Shown: positions 12,464 through 24,949, numbered from the stretch's first letter. The stretch: DNA of 64,000 nt from Blakeslea trispora (GCA_025331445.1 JAIWNE010000024.1:281001-345000), one strand, 5' to 3'. Notes: generated from the letters alone by a model not told the origin. Program-made: numbers and translations.

Positions 12464-13094
12464 GAGAGAAAGTACAGTTAGAATCTATATATACTGAAAG
12501 ATGGGAGAAAAATCAGAGAGGGATCTTTACACTATGAATAAAATTTCAGTGAATTTCCAGTGAACACCGTGAAAAAGGAACGTTTATATTTCCTGGTAAC
12601 TTAAGCAATTAAATCACCGATTTGAGGTTTACTTGTTGTCGGTTTAGTTTTGAGTATGAAAGGTATTTAAAGACTTTTTCTAAGAAATGATGAAGTTGAG
12701 TAAGTATTTAGAGAAGCAAATTTAATAATATTAAAATTTAAAACTTTATTGTTTTTGAGTGTTCATTTTAGTGAGATTGTTGTATTTATCCATATATGCT
12801 TGTAAAGCATTTAGAGAATTTTGGAGGTTGCTTTTTAGAAGTTTTGCTTCTTCAAGTGTGGTGGAATTGTTTATTTGTAATAGGTCATTTCAACTGTGAT
12901 ACAAAGTAGTAATAATACTACTAGTTTGTGCAAGTTCATATTCAATTTGCGATGTTTTTTCAGCATCACCAGAATTGATTAAATCAATAATGGATGCATT
13001 ATTAGAAAAGAGGTTAGTTTCAGCAGAAGTTGAGCTCAAGTGAGGAACATGAAACTTCAATAAGTGTATGTGTTTACACAGTCTCTAATCTTTT
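12464..13094. other. Non-genic AT-rich region
   Basis: Between the LINE and MULE remnants. Nothing supportable was seen apart from AT-rich sequence; the lower end of the MULE may extend a little into 13060-13094. Confidence 0.4.
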
Positions 13095-14943
13095 TTAATA
13101 GTGATAACATGAACATTTCTGGATAACCGAGTCATCGACAGAAACAGAATACAATGCGCCCTCAGAAGTGAACGACTGAACCATAAACCTACCTTCTACT
13201 TGAACATCACCTTCTATGTCGACATCGTCTTCATTTTCGTCTTCAGAGGCAGTAATCATCCTACTTCTTGACTCTTCTGGCACCCTTTTAGCTTCCAATT
13301 CTACTCTTCTTCTTTCTCTTTGAGCACGAGTCATTGCTCCAGTATTCTTCAAAATTTTTATCTTCTCCTTCTCAAGATCATATTCAAATTCTTCCATCAA
13401 TACATACACCAGCCTATCAAGTTCTCTGTTTCTGCTTCTCATCATGTAGACAGACTTCAGCTGGATGTGCCAGTATTCGACGTAGTTGTTGGTGAGCATG
13501 TGGCTAAACTCAAGAGGATGGTAGGCACGGCGCCAAATCTTGAACTTCTCTTCGCCGCACCATTCCTTTCCAAAGTAATCGAGAAATTTATCAAAACTAG
13601 AATAAGCATCAAAAATGCCTCATTCTTTTGATGAAAGGCATTCACATCATCTTCAAAGAGCATCGACTTCGACTCGGCCATTATCTCTCCTCTCATCACA
13701 CGGTTGTCGGCAGCTGTCCTACCCATACTTTACCATGAGGCTCAGTTGTCTACTCCATGCTTGAGAGAAATGAAATGAACAATCTTGAGTCTCACAACCA
13801 GGAAAAACGTTCTTTGTAGCGGTAGTTTTGGCCTGACTACGATCGCTATTGATCTGCTTAGGATCAATAATCAACTCACTGTTCTTCAGATACTGTAGCC
13901 ATTGTGCCATCGGAGCCAAAAATATGATCGTTCGTAATAATGTATACAACAGGATGTCCACGATCAACCAACTTGTCACGCATAACAATACTGTACAATA
14001 TATCATTGACTCTTCTAGCAATGTAATAAGTGGCATCCATGCAGAAGGTACGGGATTGCTTGATAAGAGTTTGTTGGCTAGGAGATATAAAGCCGTAAGC
14101 GAAAAGAGAGGAATCGTCCGAATAAGAGGCCAAGTTGTCATGAAAGATTATAAATTCTTTAGAAGGAAGAACACCATTCAATTAGATCTGTTAAAAACTT
14201 CTTTCGTCATCGCTAAACAAGTAAAGATTCTCATCAATTTAGTTAAGGCAAAGATAAAATGTGAGACTATAAAGCGATGTAAAATGAAATTTAGATTGTT
14301 TACCTCCTGCAATTGATTTTAAATGTCATGGTAAGAAACTGTTCGACCATGCAATCTTAATTCTTGGCTATCCAACTTGTGAAGAAGATCGGTTTTCGCT
14401 TGTCTAGGAAGCATCGATGAAAGCAACAACTGTTGTTCAATTTCGTTCAGGACAGCAGAACCAAGGGGCAAAGTACGCAAGTCTTCCGAGCTGTCACCGG
14501 GGATGTGATTGACGTGCAACTTGATAGGATGAAAGACGTAGAATGAAGGCGTCTTGGCGTAGCAAACAATCTTCAACGGTGCACTTAATCGACGTCCTCT
14601 GTGTTGAGCGTCCGTCAGCTTTGGTAGAAGAAACACACTTACCTGCACGATGACACTGGTATGCCTGACTGAAGATAACACGCTTAACGAGAACCTTTTT
14701 TGTTAGGTCAACAGGAGCATCAGAATCCTCAATTTTTCCTGTTATTTTTTGCTTGTTGTAGGTGTTCCGCTTAACAGTGCATTCTTCTTCAATCCTCTCA
14801 AGGCACTTCTCCCAGACTGATGATTGAACTTTAATTGTTTGGTTGAATTTCTTGACACCATTAATTTCAGAAGGAACAAGAGCAGTTCTGATGTTGTTGA
14901 GGTTGAAAACGGTTTCAATTGTAGAAGTGATGACAGAGGACAT
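13095..14943 (-). pseudogene. MULE (Mutator-like) transposase, frameshifted
   Basis: Minus-strand gene beginning at ATG 14941-14943 and now spread over several frames. In order: an N-terminal Cys/His region (YQCHRAGKC ... IKCTVEDC) like the zinc finger of FAR1/MULE proteins; the MULE catalytic segment with FCMDATY (first Asp), RDKLVDRGHPVVYIITND (second Asp region) and the C-x-FHFSQAWSRQ motif; TNNYVEYWH; and the beginning of a SWIM zinc finger (QKCSCYHY) at the 3' end, where a stop truncates it. Frame changes lie near 14640-14680, 14320, 13720 and 13600. Domain order and motifs fit MULE transposases. It is inactive as it stands; terminal inverted repeats were not found by eye. Confidence 0.75.
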
Positions 14944-15062
14944 TTTTATTAACTAGCAACTATTGATAATATTGGAGAACAGTATCAAAAAAAGGGGGAA
15001 GGGGATAGGGACAAGGCAAGAAGGAAATTTAGTCACAAATCGGGTCTCCGTTTTTAAACTGC
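14944..15062. other. Short region upstream of the MULE remnant
   Basis: Purine-rich segment (near 14985-15030) between the MULE start and the LTR remnant; no feature recognised. Confidence 0.3.
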
Positions 15063-15360
15063 TGTTCTGTGGTGCACTGATTTTGGGTAAAAACCTTTGG
15101 TATGACTGTCCTTCTACAATGGCATAACACAGTAATTGTGTGATGCTACACCATTTACCTCAAAACCCATAAAACCACAGTAAACCGCTTTCTCATACAT
15201 CTTGTTTTTCTCTCTTTTTCATTCTATTTCAATTTATCTATTTCTTCACTTTACTTATATCTATTAACTCGTTACCAACATTTTGGTCAGTACCATTAAC
15301 AAATTATAACTATATTTCATATCTTAACCTTTATATTTTAATCCAGTTGGTAATTGTTAT
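15063..15360 (+). mobile_element. LTR retrotransposon remnant: LTR (15063-15280) plus leader
   Basis: Homologous over about 300 bp to 60890-61185 in the same orientation. The proposed LTR starts TGTTCTGTGGTGCA and ends TTACCAACA (TG...CA). It contains an imperfect palindrome (GCATAACACA ... TGTGTGATGC) and a CATAAAA TATA-like box near 15166. Directly after comes TTTTGGTCAGTACC, which could hold a primer-binding site starting TGG. No gag or pol follows, so this is a solo LTR with leader. The assignment rests on the paired copy and the LTR-like layout, not on coding sequence. Confidence 0.5.
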
Positions 15361-15388
15361 TTAAATAAAACTCAGAACTACAAAACAC

Positions 15389-15428
15389 TGCTTTCGGAGT
15401 TCTTAGTCTGTGTATTTTGTCCGTGTAC
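15389..15428. repeat. Dispersed 40-bp repeat, copy 1 (copy 2 near 33722-33761)
   Basis: GCTTTCGGAGTTCTTAGTCT continuing to GTCCGTGTACC matches the segment near 33722-33761 with a few substitutions. Function unknown; it may be part of an older repeat family interrupted here by the gypsy insertion. Confidence 0.55.
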
Positions 15429-15446
15429 CTTACATAAGCATACATC

Positions 15447-15530
15447 TGTAATGTTTAAATGTGTGTGACCGTAGAATAGCAGAATAAAAGATAGTTCAAA
15501 AACAGATAAAGAATCTATTAAATCTCAACA
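15447..15530 (-). repeat. Gypsy copy 1, 3' LTR (84 bp)
   Basis: Matches 22675-22763 except for loss of about 5 bases. It begins and ends with the TG...CA dinucleotides on the element strand. It is unusually short for a gypsy LTR. Confidence 0.9.
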
Positions 15531-16242
15531 TCCCACAGCGAGATGAGACTATAGATGAAATGAATAAAATATAGAATATAAAATGGATAAGATATAAGAA
15601 AGGAAGATAAAGTGATAAAAGAATAAAATATAAAAATAATATCTGCTTAGTTTTGTTTCTGATGATACTTCTTGAGTCTTGAAATATGGACATTTATGAT
15701 CTTCTTGTTAGACGAGACATCCTTCAAATCAACGGTAGATTTTGACTTGACAGAAGTAACAAAGAATGGACCCAGCCAATCGAACAAAAGTTTTCTTGGA
15801 CTTCTTGATGATGAGAGTGACTGATTGAAGACAAGTACTTTGTCGTTTACTTGGTACGGGTTTTCCATAGTTGGGTGTTCAACAGATTTCATGTGGTTGT
15901 CGACTACATCGAAGGCTAAATTGAGTCTTTGCTGCAATTCCGTAGCATAAGCTTCTTCTGGCAAGAGACGATCGTTGTATTGTTGTATACTCTCAGTTCT
16001 ATACAACGGAAACTTTGCATGCCTGCCATGCACCAAGTAAAATGGTGTGTTACCAGTACTCTCATGGGTTGTGTTGTTATAAACAAATTGTATTAGACGA
16101 AGATGTTTATCCCATTCGGTTTTGATGATTTCTTGATTTGTGTAGGTGAGTATCATTCTACGCAAAGTGGCCATAAACCTCTCGACAATACCATTAGACT
16201 GTGGATGGTAAGGCGGAGCAAAGAGATTGTGAGAACCCAATA

Positions 16243-18980
16243 ACGTGCCTCTGAACTTAAAACTACAAAAATATTGTTAATATTCAAAAATCTTCACATA
16301 AAAACTTTCATATAAAAAATAAAAAACTGAGTGTATAACTCTGTTGAGAAAACGTTTTTGAACACGATGATCCACTCAGTTTCTGGAATTTCATATAAAA
16401 GTTTTCATGTAAAGGTTTTTGAAAGTTGATCGGTTTTTCAAAATTTAAGCTGGGGAGATATAGAGGGGACCAAGGAAATGAAACAGGTCAATGTACTGCT
16501 AAAGATTTGAAAGACCGTTATGTATATTTGTGTAATAAATGGAAGCCAATAAAAACTGTGTATAGCAATTTTTGTGTTCCCTTCAGATTATGGTGATTAT
16601 TTTTAGGAACTGACATCCATATAGCAAAAGTTTTCCTTTATCCAACTTATTATTAAATATGCCCTTCCCAAGCAAAAGAAAAGCAAGATTCAACGCCCAG
16701 AAAAAGGACGCTAAAGGAAAATTCTTGAAAGAGAATGTTCCTGAAGTTATTTCTGAAGAAGTAATTGAAATAAATGAAGATTAGGAAACTTTGGGTGGTG
16801 AAATGGATATGTCAGCCCTTTCCCGCCTAACAGATAGTGTATCCTCTGGTGAGAAGAGAAAGATCCACTACACTAAGGACTCTAGAACCACAAAGTGGAG
16901 AAGAAAAGTGGAGTCCAGCAAGGTAGACCCCAAATCTACCTTGTTCAACTTTGGTATCACTGTTGTCAACAGTGATACCCAGGAACAAAATGAAGACGAT
17001 GAGCAGGATGCTGAAGATAGGCTGACCCATCCTAAGAGGGAATTGATCAAGATCAGCAATTGCATTGAATTGTTGCGTGAGCAGGTGAAGCCTGAAATGA
17101 ACCAGAGAATGGAAGGTAGCTCAGTAGGTTCATACAACCAATGCCGCTTGTACTCTGTTCTCATGTACTTTGAACTTCGTTTGGAAGGAATGAAGATGGG
17201 CAAGGCATCCCAGAGAGTATCTAAACTTTTCTGGCCAAGTTACTCTAAGGATGACCGCTCAAGAAGCATCATGAGTTGGGTAAAGGAATACCTTGAGCAC
17301 AATAATCTCTCCGATCATAGCCAAGGTGTTCACACCAAAAGGCAATCCTTCTTGAGTCACAACGACGTAAAGATGCAAGTCGTAGAGTATATGCAGAGAA
17401 CAAAGCCTGCTGAAAGATTGCTTGTGGCCATCAAGGACTTCATTGAAACTGAAGTAATCCCTTCTTCTTTGGGTGTGCCTGGAACTGTTGCCATCTCTAC
17501 CATCAGCAAGTACTTGCATGAATGGGGCTACTCTTATGGCAACAAGAAAGGCCTCTTCTTTGATGGACATGAAAGAGAAGATGTGGTGAAGTACGGAAAA
17601 GAATGGGCTCTACGAATGGTAGACTACATGCATAGATCCGAGTTTTACGAGGGAGATCAAGAAGAAAATGTTCTTGAACCAGTTCTTTTGGAGGGTGAAG
17701 AGAAGGTTGTATTCGTCACTCATGACGAATCAACCTTTTACGCCAACGATGGCAAAAATGACATTTGGAGTTTGGAAGGTGAATCTTTCATCCGCAAAAA
17801 GGGGCCTGGATCCTCCATTATGGTAAGTGAATTCCAGTGCCCCTGTCATGGGACGATGAAGTTGGGTGGATGGACCTCCCGTAAGCTTTTCAAAGCTGGA
17901 GAGAGTAGATACGGTTGGTGGACTCATAAAGACATGGTCTCTCAGCTGGACTATGTCATTGGGCTGTTCGAAAACTTACATCCTAACTGCCGAGCTGTAT
18001 TCCTGTTTGACAACAGTTCAAACCATGGTGCTTACAGTGATGACGCATTGGTTGTAAGTCGTATGACTCTCAACGAGAAACCATGATCTCTGACTGATAA
18101 ATATCAGTTCAGAGACACAACCGTCAAACTCTCGACCGGTGAGCTTCTTCATCAGTCATTTTTTTATGAGAAAGAAATCTCTTCTCATGACTCAAAAGGT
18201 AGACCCAAAAACAAACGAGTCAGATATTTTAAAGGTAAATAGCACATGTATTTCCGAAGCAAACTCTTCTAACATCTTTACAATAACAGGAATCAAACGA
18301 ATTCTTGAAGAACGTGGCCAATGGCTTGGTGACCTTGAAGGCAAGGTATGGAAACTTCGTTGTGGTGCTGCTGAGCCAGGTTTGAAGTCTATGTGCTGCG
18401 CTTCCCATTTCCTGGGAAGTAGAGTGGATTTTGCAGCTCAAAAGACTGCTTTACAAGAAGCAGTAGAAAATGCTGGTCACATTTTCGAACTTTATCCAAA
18501 ATATTACTGCGAATGCAATTGGAGACGCATTAAGAATTGGCCAAGAGAGAGGCTAGATTGAGATGTGATGACACATTCAAGTCTCTCGAAAAGAACATCC
18601 CCATGTTTTTGGACAATGCAGGAGATGTCAAGAAAATACGAAGATTTTTTCAACGTTGCATGAACTATATCGAAGCATATAGTAAGCACGACGATGGCAG
18701 AGAAATAGCAAAGGAGTTGAAGAAGTTTGTAGAAAAAAAGTATTTGTCCCATAGAAAAGTGAGAGCTCCTCAAGACATTTAAAAGTTAAAAAAGAAAAAA
18801 AGAAAACACTTGATGAAGGATTGCTCTCAATTGTGATTTAATTATGCTGCTCAAAGAAAAGAAATCCCCAAAAAGATTGACAGGTCGTATGATCGATCCA
18901 TACCAAAAGCAAAAAAAAAAATGAGTCCTCAAAAAATGAAACAATTTCTTGTTTTTGTGGTTTTAAGTTCAGAGGCACGT
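16243..18980 (+). mobile_element. 2.74-kb TA-inserting DNA transposon nested in the gypsy integrase
   Basis: Bounded by perfect 21-bp terminal inverted repeats (16243-16263, beginning ACGTGCCTCTGA, and 18960-18980) and flanked by TA dinucleotides at 16241-16242 and 18981-18982. It carries one transposase-like gene on the plus strand. TA duplication and the DDE motifs put it close to the IS630/Tc1-mariner supergroup. The insertion post-dates the gypsy insertion. Confidence 0.88.
16659..18782 (+). pseudogene. DDE (IS630/Tc1-related) transposase of the nested element
   Basis: Frame from ATG 16659, with an in-frame TAG at 16782-16784, then a long open stretch to 18086. Motifs in order: helix-turn-helix-like region (TISKYLHEWGYSYGNKKG), first catalytic Asp in FVTHDESTFYANDG, second Asp in VFLFDNSSNHGAYSDDA, and the third region YPKYYCECNW (family form resembles HCECNWIE) near 18490-18530. 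There the frame shifts, and the true tail with AKREARLRCD continues at 18537-18782. An intron is likely between about 18233 and 18290 (GTAAATAG...ATAACAG), and the frame is also disturbed near 18080-18110. The architecture is longer than ordinary Tc1 transposases. Similar long proteins with DEST and DNSSNHGA motifs occur in fungal genomes as unnamed families (from memory, not searched). Nonfunctional here. Confidence 0.75.
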
Positions 18981-21900
18981 TACCTTGGTAAGTTGAGTAA
19001 AGAAAATTGAGTTGAATGGTGGCCCTCCATCAGTAAGAATATCTTGAGGAACACCATGTCGTAAAACAAACCGATTGAAGAATACCTTGACTATTTCATC
19101 TTGAGTGGTAGATTGAACAGGGTAGACTTCTACATATTTGGTGAAAGAGTCAATAACGACCAAGGCATATTTGTTTAGATTGATAGACACAGGTAAAGGA
19201 CCAAAGAAATCAAGTGAAACACGAAGAAATGCAAAATCAGATGAAGTATTGTTCAAATTGTAGTTATGAACCTTGCCACCTTTGATGTGTTGACATACAT
19301 CACACGATTTGCAAAACTGCTTGACTTCTTGCGACATACTGGACCACCAAAGTTGTTGTTGTAAAATCTTTGACTTTGTTTTCTTGTGACCAAAGTGACC
19401 TCCCAAGGGAGAGTTGTGATACTGTTGACAGACTGCTTGAGTATGTGCTCGAGGAACCACCCAAAAAGAGATTCTTGCTGTGGATAGAATTCTTTGTTGG
19501 TAAGGTCTTGTACAGTACATTATCAATGACACTGAAAGATTCATGTTGCTGTATGTTGTTGATAATGTCCAAGATGTCAGAATCCTCAGATTGAGCCTTG
19601 GACCAGTCAAATTGAGATGACAGAATTGTTTCTTGGATAGCTTGGACACTTGGAATAACAGAGTGACGAGAAAGAGCATCCACCGCAGGGTTGTTAGTAC
19701 CAGCTACATGGAAGACTTCAAATTGATAGCTTTGCAGAAACATAATCCAACGCCAGACTCTTGCAGATACGTCATCCTTTGCATTTAGAATCCACTGTAA
19801 ACTGGAATGGTCAGTGTAAATAAGGAAAGTTTTTCTCTCCAAGAAGGGACGAAATTTTTTGATACCAAAGATGATGGCTAGACACTCTTGTTCTCGAACA
19901 GAGTATCGCTGTTCATGGATGGTCAATGCGCGAGAAGCAAACGCTAACGGATAAGGAATATTATCGTGTTTCTGATACAGGATTACTGCAATTCCAGCAG
20001 ATGATGCCGCATCGGTATGTAACTCAAATGTCTTCGAGAAATCGGGTTGGCGTAAAGTTGGAAGTAAGCATAAATCAGTCTTCAGTTGATCAAATGCCTC
20101 AACCTGTTCACGACCCCACACGAATTCAACGTCCTTCTTCTTTAAGCGACGCAAAGGTTCAGTTTTGACTTGGTATTGACTAATAAAGCGCTGGTATACG
20201 CCAGTCATGCCAAGGAAACGCTCTAACTCGGTGATGTTAGTCGGTGCTTGATACTGAATGATGGGTTTGACTTTAGCAGGGTTTGCACTAACACCTTCGG
20301 CAGAAACAATAAAACCGAGATATTCTACAGAATCTAGAATGAATTGGGATTTAGACAGTTTGATTGACAGATTTGCTTCCTTTAACCGAATGAGAATTTG
20401 ATGAAGATGTAGCTTGTGTTCCTCCACAGTACGGCTGTACACTATGATGTCATCTTGATATGCAAAAGCAAAGGAGTAACGACATGGACCAAGCATCATG
20501 TCCATTAACGATTGAAAATATGCTGGAGAATTTCGCATCCCCATAGGCATTACAGTGAAAACATAAGTACCATTGGTGGTGACAAGAGCAGTTTTTTCCT
20601 TATCAGCCTTCTTGATGGGAATTTGGAAATATCCTTGTGCTAAATCAAGTTTACTAAATATCTTTGCTTGCCCCAATGATTGTAACATATGATGCATGTT
20701 GGGAAAAGGATAGTTCAAAGGTTTGGTGACTCGATTGATTGGTATATAGTTACCACATACACGGATGGAGCCATCAGGCTTCTCCACTGGACGGACTTGA
20801 GCACCCCATTCGCAAAAGGAAACCTTTTCTAATAAACCAAATTCAACCATGTTGTCTAATTTATTATCAATTTGAGATTGGAGTTCAGGGTGAAAAATTC
20901 TAGGCTTGCTGTATATAGGAGGACTATCACCAGTGTCAATGGCAAATTCAATAAGGTGAGTAACAGACGGCCGATCAGGGTTCTTGGCAACAATACTATC
21001 AAATTCAGTTGTGATGAAGTTAGAAAATGATTTCTGATGTTCATCTTGAGTTAGGTTCTGAATAACTGGTTCCTTTGTGGTGTCTAAAGGAATGGTGATG
21101 GTCTTGTTGTTGATAAGAAGACTGACATGTCCAGCTGTGCTGTTAATAGAACCATGCAAATCACAAATAGTATTCCAACCAACGATCAACTTGCTGGAAA
21201 TACCATCAATGACATGGACTTTGATCTTTAAACCAAGGAGTGGAATAAGTGCTGTACCGCATGTGTTCTTGATGTTGTTGTTGACATCTCGGTACGGAAT
21301 ACTCTCCTTGTTATTAAGAGGGATACTCAAAGTTGAGAACAATCTATAACAAATGCCGTTAATGTCGGCGCCTGTGTCCCAAAGCAACGAGGTTGATTTG
21401 TTGTTTAGGGTTACAGTGCTTCTTGGCAAATTGCGCAAGTCCGTCGCAAAGTGTGAAATATCGACAGAGAATGATGATAATGGCATTTGGTTATTGGATT
21501 GTGATTCATGTGATTGCATCTCCTGAATTCGAGGCTGGTTCTTGTGTTTGTGGCGATTACCCTTCTGGTTATAGTGTTGTTTGTTGTGAAACTGTTTGTT
21601 GGTTTTGTTATGGTCGATTGTTCGATGCTTGTCTCTAAATATGTCACAAATTGGATTACCTTGCTTATCATATGCTCTCAACTGCTTAGGTTGCTGCGTG
21701 TTAGCATGAATGTTGGAGTGTTGATACTGTTTGGCACGGTATTGTTGTGAGGACATGTAGTCAAGATCCATCGGCATAGGTTGGCTGTTATTCGAATTAT
21801 GTTGTACCACAGTTTCAGGTTCATCAAGTAACCAGGCTTTAACTTCCAAATTAATAGCTTGGTCTATAACTTTTGAAACAGTATCAAGCTTTAGTGAAGC

Positions 21901-22674
21901 TACTAGTGAAGTTAAAGTGAGTTTAGTGTCTCGATGGTTAAGTGATTGAATAAAATAAGTGATTTGAGTATCCTGAGTGTATGTATCAGAGATAAGACTC
22001 AATAAGTGTTCCCACTTAGCCGCATGAAGTCGAACAGATTCGTTTGGTAGTTGCCTACACTCTTTCAATTGTTTAAGGAGACGACGATTGTCCTCCTCCT
22101 CCAGAATGCCAAATCGGGTAATGAGGGATTCCGTGAGAAGAGTCCATGACGATACAATGGTAGGTGCAAGTGTTGGGATCCATTGCTGAATGACATTGGG
22201 CATGTACTGAGCGAGATGAACAGTACAAATATCCATGTTGACAATTCCATGAATTTGAGCTTGTTGATGGAATTGGCGTAACCAAATACGAATGCTGGAT
22301 GTCAAATCATACTTAGCCATAGGTACGGATTTGGCTCGCTCCTGCAAAAGGTACTGAGAAAAATCAGACGAAGCGGGTGGGTCAAGGGGCAAAGCCATTG
22401 GATTAGAATGTGCAGATCCAGATATGGTAAAAAGAAAATGAACTGGAGGCAAGTGGAATGACTCAAATGAAGAGGTAGAAGAATGTACTGACGGAGATCG
22501 ACTGCGTTGATCTGTGTTGTAACTTAAAGAAGTTGAAGTTGTTGTCGGTAGTGGACCGAAAGGAAATATAGGTTGTGGAGAAGATTCTCTGCGAGAACGC
22601 TTACTGTAGGGAGTGAAAGAATAGCTGTTTGACCTCTTAATGCTGTAATTCTAGGCAAGTGGGTAGCCTCACCA

Positions 22675-22763
22675 TGTAATGTTTAAATGTGTGTGACCGT
22701 AGAATAGCAGAATAAAAGATAGTTTATTTCAAAAACAGATAAAGAATCTATTAAATCTCAACA
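22675..22763 (-). repeat. Gypsy copy 1, 5' LTR (89 bp)
   Basis: Near-identical to 15447-15530 and identical to the inverted copy at 29958-30046. Followed on the element strand by a TGG-starting putative primer-binding site. Confidence 0.9.
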
Positions 22764-23041
22764 CATCAATTTAGTACATGGTCTGGTTTGGGTGGGAGAG
22801 CTAAAGGACAAAAGCGACAAAAAGAAGAAAAACAACAGATTATGAAAAGAAGGCGATAACAACAAGAGACATTCAAATACAAATTTGTTGGTATGGCGTC
22901 CATTCTCACAATCCACAAATTGAACTACAAACAACTAGTGAATATTACAAAAAAGGGTTTGTGATGACTTTCAAATTGTTGTTTAATAAGTTGTGCTGAA
23001 AGCAGATCGCGAACATTTATCTTTCTTTACTAACTTTTATT
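22764..23041. promoter_or_regulatory. Upstream region of the PD-(D/E)XK-like gene (left copy)
   Basis: 278 bp between the gypsy LTR and the ATG at 23042; no TATA box is clear. The last 30-35 bases before the ATG are conserved in all three gene copies (left, right and the truncated copy at 34624-34844), so they travel with the gene. Confidence 0.4.
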
Positions 23042-24902
23042 ATGGATTCTACAAAAGCAGATTTATTACTAAAGAACTATTTTGATTTATGCTCGTCTGA
23101 TGATATTGAGCCTACATTTGCGCATTTTATACAAACTTCCTTTCAAAGCATACGGCCTTTACTGATCTCTGATCATATCGATAACTTCAGCGATTGGCTC
23201 AGCGCATTCAGAAGATATGCACAAGAACACGGCTTCGGCAAGGTAGTTGCAAATGCTCAAATATGAATCAAAACAAACTTATTCTAATCTTGTCAATAGA
23301 TCAAGAAAGGACAGGCATTGAAAGCCTGGGAGACTTATGTAAGTTCCTAAAATTTCGGTATATGTCCTTGCCATAACCATCATTTGCATAGGCTGTATTC
23401 AAAAAGCCCCACAGTATCAAGAGAAGTCACAAGACTGCTAACGTTGTTGAAGTGTAAGTGTAGGTCATCTGTCTGTACCACAAGAGAAACTAATAATTCA
23501 ACATCAACATAGGCTTGAAAGCTTTAAGCTCCGCAAGCAAAAGGAAAACTGCTTTGTCTTTGAGGAGTATGATGTTGGCAAGGCCATGAATGACTTTGCT
23601 CAACAATCTCTGGCTAGCTTCAGAAAAGAACAGAACAATGCCAGCAGATTTCGTGATGACATGAACAAATGGCTGTAAGTCTTGGTCATTTTCTTTTCTG
23701 CTTAATACTAACGCTAGTCTTTCAGAGCTATCCATAGTATCATAAAGCTCAACAAGCATATTGATACTGATCTGGTTGGTGTGTATCAAAGCACAAAGGT
23801 AGAAGGCTTGTGCAAAAGTTTTAAGAAGAAATTTGTTGGGAAGCCTGCTTGCTTGAGTTCAAGCATCAAAGTTGAGATTTTGGATCTCCTGACGGTATGT
23901 AGTTATTTGGATTGTTTCAAATTTTAGCCAATCTCTAATCAGTAAACAAATAGGAGTTTCAAGATGATGAAGATGCTAAGAAGCTGAAATCCGAGCTTTG
24001 CAAGATTGCCAGTAGAGAAGATGGTGCTGTTTCTCGCACGGTAGAAAGCCTGTCAGTCCTGTAAGTAAAATGCATACATAAACCTTGATGAAACAATCAT
24101 CTAACTCATTTGAAATAGAGTCAACAAGATGACATCAAGGAAGCAGGAGATCGGAGAGAAGAAGACGGAGAACATCCTTGAGGCAGTATGGGGATGCATC
24201 TTCAAATTAACAAATGATCATGATCCTCGTGGGTAAGAATCAAAGCTTTAAGGAGATAACAGTCAGCAACTCACTTTTTTTTATATATCAGATTTGACAA
24301 TGTGCTGTTCCCTCCACCTCACCCTCTTGCTGGATTACGACCAGATTTTGCTGTAGAAGTTTGTGGTGATGAGACGTTCGTCAACCTGATTGGCGAAGTA
24401 AAGTCACACTGTTACTCCCCTTCCAAACTTGCTTTGGACACTTATCGTCTGGGTGTTTTCTCTGTTGCCTTGCTGAACCAACATGGTTTGAAGCATATCT
24501 TAGCATTTCAAGCTAAAGGTATGTATGATACATGTACCAGTTTCTGAAGTAAACTAAACAGGAAAAAATAGGGCTAGAAGTAACATTCTACCTGTGCTTC
24601 TATCATCTTGGTAGCTATGTCATGACGGAAATTGAATGCATACAGTTTCCTTCGACAATAGACGAGTACTGCAGATTTGGTGCTTCTTTGGACGCATTGG
24701 CAAATGTGTGCAATGTTTATGAGCAACACTGTCAACAACAACAGCCACAGCCACAGCCACAGCCACAGCCACAGCCACAGCAACAGCCACAGCAACAGCA
24801 ACAGCCACAGCAACAGCAACAGCAACAGCCACAGCAACAGCAACAGCCACAGCAACAGCAACAGCAACAGCAACAGCCACAGCAACAGCAACAGCAACAG
24901 CC

Positions 24903-24949
<47 letters not shown>

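Larger units (their letters stand above)
15647..22398 (-). pseudogene. Gypsy Gag-Pol polyprotein, interrupted
   Basis: Element polyprotein; the first ATG in frame is at 22396-22398, although the frame is open further upstream. In order: a capsid-type Gag (near 22300-21900), an aspartic protease with the active-site motif LLWDTGAD (near 21380), reverse transcriptase with YQDDIIVYS (near 20450; YQDD replaces the usual Y-V/I/A-DD), RNase H (ELHTDAASSAG near 20020), integrase zinc finger (H..H, CKSCDVC near 19300), and the integrase core with SLDFFGPLP, VIDSFTKY, TDGGPPF and, beyond the insertion, SNGIVERF. Removing the 16243-18980 insertion and one TA restores the reading frame exactly at the integrase. 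A one-base shift near 19460-19470 separately breaks the frame. The C-terminus ends at 15647. Confidence 0.9.
15447..22763 (-). mobile_element. Gypsy (Ty3-like) LTR retrotransposon, copy 1, with nested insertion
   Basis: Minus-strand element with 84-bp (15447-15530) and 89-bp (22675-22763) LTRs that differ mainly by a 5-base indel. LTRs read TGTTGAG...ACATTACA on the element strand. A 4-bp target duplication CATC flanks it (before 15447 and after 22763). Directly inside the 5' LTR the element strand reads TGGTGAGGCTACCC, a plausible tRNA primer-binding site. The internal region codes for one Gag-Pol frame. The element is dead: a DNA transposon (16243-18980) splits the integrase and a single-base frameshift lies near 19460-19470. 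The part from 19513 outward to 22763 is repeated in inverted orientation at 29958-33208. Confidence 0.92.
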
